Source: Euwallacea fornicatus (taxonomy: Eukaryota; Arthropoda; Insecta; Coleoptera; Curculionidae). Taken from it: a DNA stretch of 64,000 nucleotides. The stretch is taken from contig NC_089550.1 in NCBI RefSeq assembly GCF_040115645.1, positions 682,001 through 746,000 on the forward strand. Direction: 5' to 3'. Under the pieces are notes generated by a model that was not told the DNA's origin, ran no database searches, and saw nothing but the letters and a program-made list of their open reading frames with translations. The position numbers and the translations under genes were made by a program. Of the stretch, positions 26,310 through 37,192 are shown piece by piece. Positions within the stretch are counted from its first letter, which is position 1; every line of letters begins with the position of its first letter.

Positions 26310-27629
26310 ATCTCACGTTCAATAATAACCGTTTTTAGGCCGTTGCGTTTACCTTAAAAAGTCTGATGTTACAGCTGGAAAGAATGTTTTGATAAACAAT
26401 CCAATCGAAACTGAATCGTGGACGTTCTAATGTATTATTCAAAAAATCGGTGTTTCTATATGAATTCCAACCACTCACTGAAACAACAAAATAATAGCCG
26501 TCGAAAACGCTTTTTCGAGGAAAATCAGAAAACTGAACAACCATTAAACTAGCAAAGCGAAATGATCATGAAATGTGTCACTTAAACAAAAAAAATCAGT
26601 ATCGATTTATTTATTTAATAACGAAGAACTCCTGACTTCCAGCGGCCTTTCGATTCCTTTTAAATCCATGTCAAAACAATCTAAATGTGTTTGTATTCCT
26701 TCGAGATATGTTTTGACATGGCATTATTGGGCTACTTTGAGAATCTTAGATTGATTACACATCTTGACTGGAAGCTATTAACTCAATTAGCTCGCTTTTA
26801 AAGGATTTACCAAACAATGAATTACGGAGTTTATTTACTAGCCCCCATATGCCCTATTCAACTTGGACATGTCTTTCATTCATAGGCGTTCGTTTCGTGT
26901 AGGTAAAACTGTGCTGCTTTGTGCAGCTTTTTTCCCGTTTTTCCGAAAGTTTCAAATTTTAATTTATTAACTTCACATGTCTAAAAGGTTCTAGCTTGCA
27001 ATCTAGAATTCAACATGCTCTGGTCTGCAATAATTAATGTTTCGAGAAACTTTTTTCGATATATTTTCCCGAACAAGAGAATATACCAGTTTCCGGGTAA
27101 ACTTTTTGACAAATAATTTCTCGCAACTGAACGGAACGACACCAAATGTATAGAGAAACCAGAAAAATATAGTTAGCTCCTTTAATTAAAATTAATTAAT
27201 ACGGGACGCTGTAACTTTATACCTTTTGTAGGAACTCGGGGATTGGAGAGAAAAATAAGGGAGAGAAGAGGAAAGTCCGGTCTGGTGGTCGCTCGAGTGA
27301 ACGTGAAATAATAAGTTTGTGCGGAGGGCGAGAGGGCGGACGGTAGGTCAAAACCAGATAGTCGGCGTAAAGATTGCTGGAACAATGTTCACCCAAATTT
27401 GATCATCTTAAATTTCATTTTGTCGAACACCTTCGAAAGTAATCGGGATTTTTTAAATTTCACGACGGCATATTTCTAAACTTCAAATTGCGCAACTTTG
27501 CCCCAATTTATCCGACCTCCCATCTTTCGTGATTTGGTACCTTAAAATGTTGGAAAAAATGAAAATCTTCGAAAAGTTTCCTTTGGCAACAACAGCTCTG
27601 CATAGTAGCAACTATATTATATTAACATT
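26310..27629. other. non-genic stretch with a hairpin and a MITE relic
   Basis: No gene recognised. A hairpin is at 26666-26721. At 27423-27540 on the minus strand there is a diverged relative of the arm of the 25231 element, with a GGATAAATTGGGGCAAAGTT block and then CCCGATTACTTTCGAAGG. Confidence 0.5.
26666..26721. repeat. imperfect hairpin, ~17-bp stem
   Basis: CCATGTCAAAACAATCT faces AGATATGTTTTGACATGG with a single bulged base and a loop of about 21 bases. Three more pairs are possible outside a one-base bulge. It is a small palindromic relic or a weak small-RNA hairpin; the stem is shorter than a usual microRNA precursor. Confidence 0.6.
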
Positions 27630-27751
27630 TATACGATGGGTACGTAAAGTATGGAATAAATTCAATTAAAAATCACGCTTTGATTTTTTGGAAAAACGCT
27701 GGGACACGTCGGTTCTTATTTTTATTGCGTTTTTTTCACGGTAAATGCGTG

Positions 27752-28385
27752 TATACAGGGCGGCCCAAAAACAAGTTACGACCACCAACTTCGTTTTTCA
27801 AATAGATGTGCTTATTTCTAGCTCCATTTTTGAATTCCGCACCGAATTCTAGGGGTGTTTCATGCAGCATGTCCAATACCCAAATTCAACAGTTATCGAG
27901 AAATTTACGTCTGAACATGTCAGTAGCCACGATTACGGCAACTATCAATAGGTTTTCACGACACATGATATTCAATAAGTAGCAACAATAAGTGTTTACT
28001 AAATTAATGTCCAAATTGAATGCCGTTTTATGCCTGGCAGTGTTCCAAACGGTGGGCGAATTTATGCAGAACCATATTTACTTTTTCTGGCCTAATGCTA
28101 GCCCGTTCTCTTCGGATTCCAGTTATTAAGTCGCGTGTATTAAATTAATAAAAATACCTCTTCTGCGGAAATAAATAAAAAAAAACTACGAAATAAATCA
28201 TCGTCCTGGTTACCAACATGTTCAGACGTAAATTTCCCGGTAACTGTTGAGTTCGGGTACAGGACATGCTACGTAAAATACACATAGGACTCGAAGCGGA
28301 ATTCAAAAATGAAATATGCAATAAAGATTTTTATTTGAAAAAATGAAGTTGGTGGTAGCAGCTTGTTTTTGGGTCACCCCATATA
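27752..28385. mobile_element. inner foldback element, arms ~170 bp
   Basis: TATACAGGGCGGCCCAAAAA at the left pairs with the inverted right end TTTTTGGGTCACCCCATATA. Pairing continues through ACCACCAACTTC, ATTTTTGAATTCCG, CATGTCC.ATACCC, CAACAGTTA and TTTACGTCTGAACATG blocks. The centre holds a fossil transposase C-terminus on the minus strand (28004-28135). It is therefore an internal-deletion derivative of an autonomous DNA transposon. Confidence 0.8.
28004..28135 (-). pseudogene. DNA transposase C-terminal fossil
   Basis: The minus-strand frame reads RDLITGIRRERASI, then PEKVNMVLHKFAHRLEHCQA, a stop, then NGIQFGH and a final stop. A series ending R..L..C....G..F.H is characteristic of the C-terminus of many insect Tc/mariner-type transposases, where the chain ends shortly after QFEHL-like residues. 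About 44 codons remain, with one internal TAA. It probably derives from the same broad transposase group as the N-terminal fossil at 28951, but that link is inference. Confidence 0.5.
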
Positions 28386-28508
28386 CGTGCATTTATCATC
28401 AACAAAACCGCGACAAAAAGAGGAATCGACGTGCCCCTTCGAAAATCAAACAGCTGATTTTTAATTGAATTTATTCTATACTTTATGTTCACACCGTATA
28501 CGTACACA

Positions 28509-29544
28509 TACAGCGTGACCCATTTGGTTTGGGGTCGGTCTTTAAAAAGTTTATCGATTGTGCGATTCAGCCCGGATTAGCTTGGTAAACTGCGCATTTT
28601 CAGCAAAAATGGCCTGGTCGACGTCAAATTCAAGGCCCACTACGACAGTTTCTAGGAGCGACATTTTAATAAATCATATCAGCGATTTTTTTAGGAAAAA
28701 TCTGTGCACGCCACTGGATTGGCCACCCCTCAAAACGAGCTCGTACAAAATTTTAATGAAAAATGTCGAGCAATAACGAATTTGTAGAAGAATTAGAAGT
28801 GCAGCGTCGGTAGTTATTCGCCTTCAAAAATTCATAGTCGGCTATGGCGAGCAAGCGAAGCGTTCAATTGTCAAACAAACGCAACTAAACATCAACATCG
28901 GTTTTAGAACTTATTCGTGCTTAATACGAATTAAATTGTTAATCGTGATAATCACGGAAAATCGAAGTGTACGGGAAAAAACAGAAATTGTTCGTCTTAT
29001 TGGTGACAACGCGCTTTCGACGGCTGAAGCCGCGGCAGAATGCGGAATTCAACATCGGACATCCAGATAGACCAGCGAGTCGAAGTAACGAGGCAAAATG
29101 GACGTCGTGGACTTTTTCCAAATAACAACCAAATTTTGCAATAGTTTAACGACGATCCCCGAAATATCACTAGAACGGCCAATCTGGACCTTAATATACC
29201 CAGAGGAAGTACGAGAAGATGTAAGTACCCAGTGTGCATTTTTAATTCTTCTACAGAACCGTTATTACTCAACATTTTTCATTACAATTTCGCACAAGCC
29301 CGTTTTGAGGTGAGGCCAACGGCGTGCACATATTTTTTCTTAAAAAATCGATAATATGATTTAGTGAAATTTTGCTCCTGGAAACTGTCATAGTAGGTTT
29401 TAAATTTGATATGAACGAGGCCGTTTTTGCTGAAAACGTGCAGTTTATCAAGCTCTATAATTAAAAAAAAAAAAAATCCGGGCCAAATCGCGCAATCGAT
29501 AAACTCTTTACATTCTGACCCCAAAACAAATGGGTCACATTGTA
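28509..29544. mobile_element. foldback element with ~295-bp inverted arms
   Basis: The left arm runs 28509-28803 and the right arm 29248-29544. Shared blocks include GTGACCCATTTG..TTGGGGTC, GTTTATCGATTG.GCGATT, TTTTCAGCAAAAA.GGCC, GACAGTTTC.AGGAGC, TGTGCACGCC and TGTAGAAGAATTA. The right arm has an A14 expansion not present in the left arm. Total length is 1036 bp, starting 8 bp after the preceding element. The 445-bp centre contains a fossil transposase N-terminus (28951-29070), so this is an internally deleted derivative. Confidence 0.85.
28951..29070 (+). pseudogene. helix-turn-helix N-terminal fossil of a DNA transposase (DUF4817-like)
   Basis: The frame reads ENRSVREKTEIVRLIGDN, then ALSTAEAAAECGI, and reaches a TAG at 29068. 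The adjacent frame over 29037-29075 reads EFNIGHPDRPAS, so a small indel separates two halves of one motif. The pattern (basic start, EK.EIV..IG, small residues, AA..F...HPDRP.SR) is that of the N-terminal helix-turn-helix found in insect mariner-like transposons, often labelled DUF4817. Downstream the frame is lost and no catalytic domain is present. Family assignment is from memory of the motif, not a search. Confidence 0.6.
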
Positions 29545-32500
29545 TGCATTACATATGTCTTACTTGGAGGAGAGAATCGAGTTCGATTCGGGACTAAGTT
29601 ATGCCGTTACGGCGCGTCAAATGACGAAAACGATTTTATATTCATATTGAAGGCAAATTAAGAATAAATTAACAGTTTCCAATGTCGATTTACTTTTAGT
29701 CGATATCTGTGAACAGCGCAAATCACTTATTGACAACGATGTGTGGCCTGATTCTAAGTAAAACGAAATATGTAAGAGGAATGTCATCACTTAGGAATTA
29801 TCTAAAACGGACTGGTACGATAATTTCGATATCTCAAGTTTAAAATGCAAAGCAGTCCTTTTAAGACAGAGGAGACAAGTGAAAACAAAAAGAGTGTTAA
29901 AAGGCAATAAAAACAGAATGATGGCATTTTAAGAAGGTGCGATGGAAGTACAGTTATTTCTGTCAAGAGATATAAACCTTTTAGTTGGGTAAACTTATAT
30001 ACTCTTCGGGTTAGACGAAGATGCGGTCATTAAGGCGGGTTTACACTATTTGACATCTTGTTTCTATTAACTTAAACAAGCCGTTTAGATATGTGTTAGA
30101 TTTGCATATTCCAACACTATTATGTCGTTACTATCTTTTTGCGAAAGAAGCATGGTCGTGCAAGTCTACATTTTAATCGCTTACCTTAACGCCGGCATGA
30201 AGTAAGTAGACGTTGAGTCTCGCCTTAAGCCACAAAGAAGAGTGAGAGTGTATCAGGTAATAAAGTAAATCTAGGAAAAGGAGTCATTTGAGTAACTTAA
30301 CTAAGGTGTGTGCTCGAGTGTGTGTTAAAATGTAAATTAGAAATATATCACTTTTCTCCTATTTGTCTGTTTGCCTTAACTACGGTTTCATGAATTTTTT
30401 GGTCTTGGCCATATATTACGAGTCTCCTACGAAGATAAAGTTGCTGTGGGACATTAAACCGATATGTCCGATGAGTATTAGACATATTCGAAGTGGTTTA
30501 TGGCAAATAAAATGTTCGAGGACCTAAAACTAAGTTCGGGGCGCGTCCTTAGTGCCAATAAAATGTTTAATTACAGCCATACACAGGGGCCATTTGGAAG
30601 TTTTCATTAGTGGTCAACAGGAATGGAAAAGGTTCTAGTTTAATGTTTGGTAATAAACCACTCCATTGTTCGAGCCAAATAAGTACTATATTTAATCCTT
30701 CGCCTACTAATTCGCATCAACCTCCAAAATGTGTATAAGAGATGCGAAATTTATTTATAAGCTGCTTTGCCGATGCAACTTTAACCTGTGAGTGTCACGA
30801 CAGTGACAATGTTCAGCGCACAAAGCAGTGGCGTTCTCTTCCAGGATTTTTGGCTTCCCAGAAGTGCCGCCTGAAAAGTAGGTTGGTGCCAGCGCCCCTC
30901 GCAAATCCAACTTACTAACATGTTTTTCGACATTGTCTTCGCTCTAATAACGTGGAAAATGAAAAGTTTCTTGAAGCAACAATATTTACATGTAATAATT
31001 CACCTTGCATACGTGGGTTGAAAATTTACAATAAACATAAGCAAGTCACTTTTATCTCTACGGCACATTTTCTATTATCTTAGAAAACAACTACAGATGC
31101 CTGGAAATTCATAAACGATTCAGGTCGTTTTAGATTATACAATTTGCTTGCAATCGACTGGCCAATTTTTCCGATGTATGTATGTGTGTCCAAAGGGACT
31201 TATTATAGGATAAATTATGTAGTATCTTGAACCCGGAAATGAGCCTTGTTCAAAAAAATGGGTAATCTAAAATGGGGTTTAGATAAAAATATCAGCATTC
31301 TGCCACACAATCCCAAGCACCATTAGTCAAAAACCTAGACAAAGCTTGAACAATGCTCCAAAATATAAAACCCTGAAATGCGCTTAATGAAACTTTAATG
31401 CAAATTACTTGAACAGAGTCTAAATTAAAAACGAATATTCATTATTCATTATATTCGTATTCAGTTTAGTTTATGCGTCCATAAAACGTGGCAAACTTTT
31501 AAAAACCGATTACTCAAATCAAATCCAAACAAATTTCGAGTGAGTTCATAAACACGATAAATCCCAAGTTTAAAAGTAGAGGAATATAAAGTTTTACATT
31601 TGGCTCCGATTCCCAAAGAGTTTGAGTTGAAGGGCGGACGGTAAATAATGGGGTGCAATTGGAAGTTTGATTCCATTCTTCAGAGGATAATAAGAATTGA
31701 ACAAGTGGGTGCTACTAGAGATGGAATAATATCTTACTATTTACGGTTAACATTATGGAAAATGCGAAAGGGCCGGGGACGACATCCACAAAGCTGGCTG
31801 ATCTGGGTGTCTAAGGTTTGGGTGGTATGATGTATCGTCAGGTGCGCATGCAGTACAGTTCAATTTGAAGAACCTCTTAGATGAGGATGCAGAAGGTTTA
31901 TGTCGTGACAAGTGCGCAAGATGACATATTCCCAAACGCACGATGCGACGCACGGCGTACTCGAAAATATAAGACCTAAAAACCTAATTGTCGCTGTAAA
32001 TTTCCCATTTTCCTTCTTTTTGACACGTTCAATTTTTTTCCCAACGTTCCTAAAGTTTAGTGCATTTTTTTCAATTTTTAATTTCCATATCCCCAAACAT
32101 TTGTCAACATGTTCTCACATTTTATGATAATTTGCTGCTTACATATATGCATAAGCGAAATGCCCGGTACATTGTTGTTTTCTGGCATCTGCAACGAGTT
32201 TAAAATATTTCGTGCACGCGACCCCATCGCGTATGATCAAGAAAATGGACTAAATCGAAACAAATTCATGCATTTCCCGACATTTTCCGTTCTTTCGACT
32301 GTTCGCTGAAGTATATATTGTCGCCATAAAATTTGCGCATTTGTACACATTTTCGGGACGTTTTATTAATTTGCATTACGATTAACGTTACGTCTCCGTC
32401 AGCAGTTTACTCCCATCGGTACTGTGACTTTTTCGCTCGAAAATACGTGCGATGAAGCCATTTTTCTCGCGCGCCCGAAAAAACTGACCGTTCCTGCAGT

Positions 32501-33900
32501 TTTGTCACAAACTTATGTTACCCCATTATTTTTCTCTAGTTTATTAGGTGGCAAGAACAGGCAGTTCTCAGGGATCCCCTGCATAAAGCCCCCATCGCCA
32601 TCTTAAAATCTGCAAACGATTAACTGGAGAATTGCCGAAATTCACGAAATACATGTTTGTAACAACTTAGAACGCGCTTTGCGGATATATAAGGACGATA
32701 AAAATCTATTAATTCCTTAAGCGGCCGTTTATCGCCCGCAAAACAATCGTAAAAATTGGGGTGCACGAGGTCGTAAAAAACCCCAGAAGGACGGCAAAGA
32801 AACAATTTCGGGGGCGCTTTGCTTGTCGCTCACGCGTAAATTATGCTTTCGAGCACTTGAAATCAATGCGTTCCGATATGTTCAAATGAAATAATGATTG
32901 GTGCAAAAATAAATATTGCCACAATGAATCGTCAACGTGTCACCATGGAGAAATTTACCACTTGGATGCCATTCAAATAAAATCATAATATGACCCCTAC
33001 TTGCTGGTCACTTGGGCCCTATGAGAGCGATCAATTTAGTTTTTCATCTAACAAGAAGGGCTGAATTCAATGATATAGGAACGTGGTAGCACTAAAGGGA
33101 GGAGTTTTTTTCCTTTAAGGGAGGAAGTCATAAATTTCGACCGTATGCAACAGCGGCACAAATGTAATGTTGTTAGACACGATTTGAAGTGGCTTTTTGA
33201 GGTGTACTGTACACGAAGCGCCCTAAAAGGGCCTTTTGAGCCGCCGAGGGCCGCACTAAAATCAGTTAGTTGAATTGATGCACTTCACTTGTCACACTGT
33301 CCGCAATTTAACCTGATTTAGTTAAGTTCAACGTCCAAGATATGTTGCGATAGTTAACTTTGTTTGGGGGAAATGTCTGACGTATGATGTTCACACGTTA
33401 TTTTTGATACTATTGAAATTGGTCCTCTTTTGATATTGCTCATCACTTAGAAGAATGCTAAAAAGCTGGTCTCAGTGAGAATTTCAAACTCCCTAGTTTT
33501 TAGAATCTTATAGTAGAAATTGGTGTATTGCAGATGCCGTAAAGATCGGTAGATCAGAACCAAATAAACGGACGCAAAGCACCGCCTCAACGCGTATCAG
33601 GGGAGAGAACCATTCATCCACAACCTTGCAACGAGACTGAGATTTATTGACGAGTACATGGCCCCAAAACTGAAGGCTGTAATTATTGTGTTATTTGAAG
33701 GGGTGCAAAAAGGTGAGGAAGAAAATTTAACTTCGATATATTTGAGGGTTGACTAATTAACATATGATGCTGTTATTTAGGGTACGAAATATCGTTTGAG
33801 AATTTGAAACAATCCGTTAGGATCGAGCTAGTGCTGTTAACTTTAACTGCAGGCTTAATTCCATAGAAGCGCTGACATGGGGCCTCGGTATTGGTCAGAT
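29545..33900. other. non-genic stretch
   Basis: No gene recognised and no defined transposon. Stops are dense in all frames. Purine-rich text with several AATAAA-like strings (30550-30660) is present but without an upstream coding region. Confidence 0.6.
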
Positions 33901-33905
33901 TTTTG

Positions 33906-33919
33906 GTTTCTATGGAAAC
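33906..33919. promoter_or_regulatory. RFX X-box-like palindrome
   Basis: GTTTCTATGGAAAC fits the X-box consensus RYYNYYATRRNRAC at every position. RFX factors bind such sites upstream of ciliary genes. No gene is seen next to it. Confidence 0.3.
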
Positions 33920-36900
33920 TAGCATTATGTTTCAGTGGACTTTACCAATTTGACCCTAAGTCCTTAATTTTCGGAGCACATAACTAACGCCAACTACTTA
34001 ATGAGTCTTATCTTCGACTCTATCATCCAGTGAAATATTTTCCCACAAACTAATGGTTACCCAGCAAACCCGCCGACCTTATGGGATATGTTAAACTAAT
34101 CCCTAGCAGTTTACGCTACCGATAATCATCGGCCGAGGCCTTAAACGGCCCCGAATGCAGTTAACAAGAAATTTTATTACAAACAACTGTCAAATAAGCC
34201 ACAGGGTGCACGAAGTCACATAAAAATCTTGGATTATTTTCGGTTGCTTCCAACATGTGAAGTCTTGTAATAAAGGACCTTATATTTGCTGAGGGCTGGT
34301 TCTTCTACGTCTTGTTAAATTGTATGTAAAATAACTTGTAGTCAAGGCTAACCGTCATTTGAAGCGCATCTGCTTTTTACAGAGATGTTTCGTACTACGG
34401 CCGTACTACCTTTAACAGTTGGTAGAGCTTAGTTCTATTTGAAAAAGAAAAAAAAACAGTTCTTCTGTCGGTCAGTTGTTAACCAAAAACTATCGCTCTC
34501 TAACTGGACATTGACGAACCGGTCCTGAGACAAAGGTTCTAAATTGAGGAACTAAAAAACATTCCAACCTATCATCGCCCGGATCGTTTCATAAAGAGGT
34601 GTACATAAATTCATTAGGAGCTGCATTGTGTCTCCTGAGTACGTGGTAATAAAATAATAAAATTTATTAAACGGGTCTTTTATAATTGAGAAAGGCCCAA
34701 ATGGCTTGGGTGTGTTCGCCACTGATAAGAGAATGACTTGGTCCGATAATGCACTCATATTGTCGGCTCGCACTGGTCCACTTATGGTTCTTTATGGTCC
34801 TTTAAAGCGGCTTTGTATTTTTATTTGGGTCGAGTGACCATTTGGAAAACATTCTTTTAATCTTTCCGATATATCCTGTTTTATGTTTATTTTTGTTCGA
34901 CTTGTTTTGTAAACTAAAATGCGTGAATATAGAGGCTTATTTTATTAAATTCGCACACCCCTGCATGCTTTTTCAAAAGTCTTTTTCCCGTACGGGCAAG
35001 TCTATTTCCCGTTTTTCCCTAAATCCGTTTAGTATGCCCGAAGAACTACGAAATAAAATTTAGCATCAACTTTATCAAGCCGAAAACCGAGGAACTAAAA
35101 CGGTGGCCTGGCGTATGAGTTTCTGGAAAAGTGAACATCAAAGCGAAGCGCTTCCAGAAAGGAAAGATCCGTGTTTAGATACACATACGTCGAAAATGGA
35201 GCGTAGAACTGTGATTAAACTTTACGTAAGATACATCAGAGGTACAGTTTCAATACTACGTATTTATTTAGGTACTTTCATTACAGTGCTCTAGTTATAC
35301 GAGTTACAAGCGTAGAATATTGAATTAGTTGTAGAGGTGTTTTAGTCATGGAATCGTAGATAGACATTTTGTGCTCTGGCCATCTCATATTAGTAGTTAC
35401 TCCCCTCATCCGAAAGTTTTTGGTGTTGTCCATCAGTTAATGTCAAACTGAAGAACTCGTCCAAGAAGCTAAATGTTCCAAATTAGGCATAGACAGGTTA
35501 GGAGCCTGCGATATTGTCTAAAAAGGCACAAATAAAAAATAAATATTTTTTAGGCATAAAATAAGTATTGTAATATACCTTGTTATCTTTAAACCGAGCA
35601 CCCGGATGTTACGCCTATGGATCCATTTCCCTCTTACGTTGCTCCTATTTGAGTTCTCATGAACACCTAATGGTGACGTCACAGGGCAATCAGAGTACTG
35701 GTTTATTTAAGAAACGTCATCCCTTTGTCTGACACGTGTAATGGGACTTCGCGAAACGAGACTCGGGAGCACTTTTGGTAGATCTTTATTGTACTGGTTT
35801 TGACACACCTTAATCGTTGACAAATTTAAAGAATGAATGATCGTCGGCATCAAAGTGGCTATTCGAAAGAGGATGCTGAGAGATTCTATTAGTCCTGCAT
35901 GGACACTCTGTGTCTCCCTGTCTAACCTCCTCTTTCTATCTTCAGGGTGTCCTCACTACCAGTATGCGGGGGTCGGTATTCGTAGGCTTACCCCGGGTTT
36001 TGGAATTCACAGGGTAATCCATAGCTGGTAACTTTCTCTAAGTCCTGAAACCGTGGCGTTTTAAAAGAATGGCAAAATGAGAATTTAAGGGGAATTGCAG
36101 CTTTACTGATTTTTCTCAGCCAATTGGTACGTACTTGGACTTTCGTCTTGATAAGGGTAAAGGAGTGAAAGGTTTTTTATGTAAGGGAACCCTTATAGGA
36201 AAGTAATCGGTTCCCAACATGTGGTCATCCCAGGTCAATCTACTAAGATAGCCTATTGCATGTGCGTAGCCTAAGGGTACATTACATACGACAAAATCAC
36301 CAAAATATAGTTAACTTAGACCAAAGGTCTACGACCTGTTTAAACTACTAACTACCCTTAACGACGTGCCCTAAATAAATTCATGTCACCAGTTGTACGC
36401 CCATGGTTCCACAGTGGTATAAGTAGTCGAGACACATTCAAAAAGACATTCATATTCATGTTGCATATTCATAGAGATTCCATTATTCTAGATTCATTCA
36501 GATTATTATTAGATTATTAAATATTGTAGCTGAATCTCTTGCATTTTAAATACTCGTACTATCGTTCCCCATTGGAAACACTGGTGAAGTAAAAAGTTGT
36601 TAGTGAGTTGTCTCAATCCTGACAAATTTACGTCGTGACGTCGACCACGCATAAAATACGGGCTGGTGTCACAACAGCATAGAAAATTGTAACATTCACA
36701 AAACCAAATCAGCTCTGTCCCATGCACGTCTCCACTTGGAGAATGGGATTTTTGTGATGAATATTTAGTATTCATTTCCTAGAGACATTGATTATAAGAT
36801 ATCAACATGAGATTGATTTAACGTTTAATTTCTTTTGACGCTAAAGCGAATGCCGCCATATAGAATGACCGTGCCACCTATATGATTTCACAGCATAGAG

Positions 36901-37178
36901 ATTCTTTGATAGCTTCTAAGCCGAGTTACAGGCTTGCTTTTAATGATTAAAACATAGACTCCTCCTTTCGCCTAAATAATAAGTAGGTATCTGTATCTGT
37001 ACTGAACCATCGTAAATATACACATTTGGACAGACAAGGGGTAGTATTAAATCGAATTTATTTTGTTTGATAAACTCTCAGATTAAATATAACTGCCGAA
37101 ACGTAACAAAACTAATAATCCGTCATTCGTTCCCAAGGGCCAATAGATCGAGGCGATAGCAGATTTACCTAAAAGATC
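33920..37178. other. non-genic stretch
   Basis: No gene recognised. A TATAAG-type string at 36418 is followed by imperfect ATTCA/ATTATT-rich text (36440-36530) that may be an old simple repeat. The 88-codon minus frame at 36509-36775 has no known motif. Confidence 0.55.
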
Positions 37179-37192
37179 GTTTCCATGGAAAC
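37179..37192. promoter_or_regulatory. RFX X-box-like perfect palindrome
   Basis: GTTTCCATGGAAAC is a perfect 14-bp palindrome, extended to 16 bp by the flanking C and G. It matches the X-box consensus at every position. No adjacent gene is recognised. Confidence 0.35.

Larger units (their letters stand above)
27630..28500. mobile_element. long-armed foldback element (outer unit of a nest)
   Basis: The left arm from TATACGATGG (27630) and the right arm ending CACCGTATA (28500) pair over about 125 bp. They share AAGTATGGAATAAATTCAAT, AAAAATCA..TTTGATTTT and GACACGTCG-type blocks with moderate mismatches. Between them lies a second unit at 27752-28385. Either one element has arms of about 300 bp, or, more simply, a 634-bp element inserted into the centre of a 240-bp palindromic MITE. 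Confidence 0.75.

Noticed and set aside
29700..30650. LTR retrotransposon 3' end, from AATAAA strings and A/G-rich text
   Set aside because: No paired LTR, no polypurine-TG junction and no coding frame could be found.
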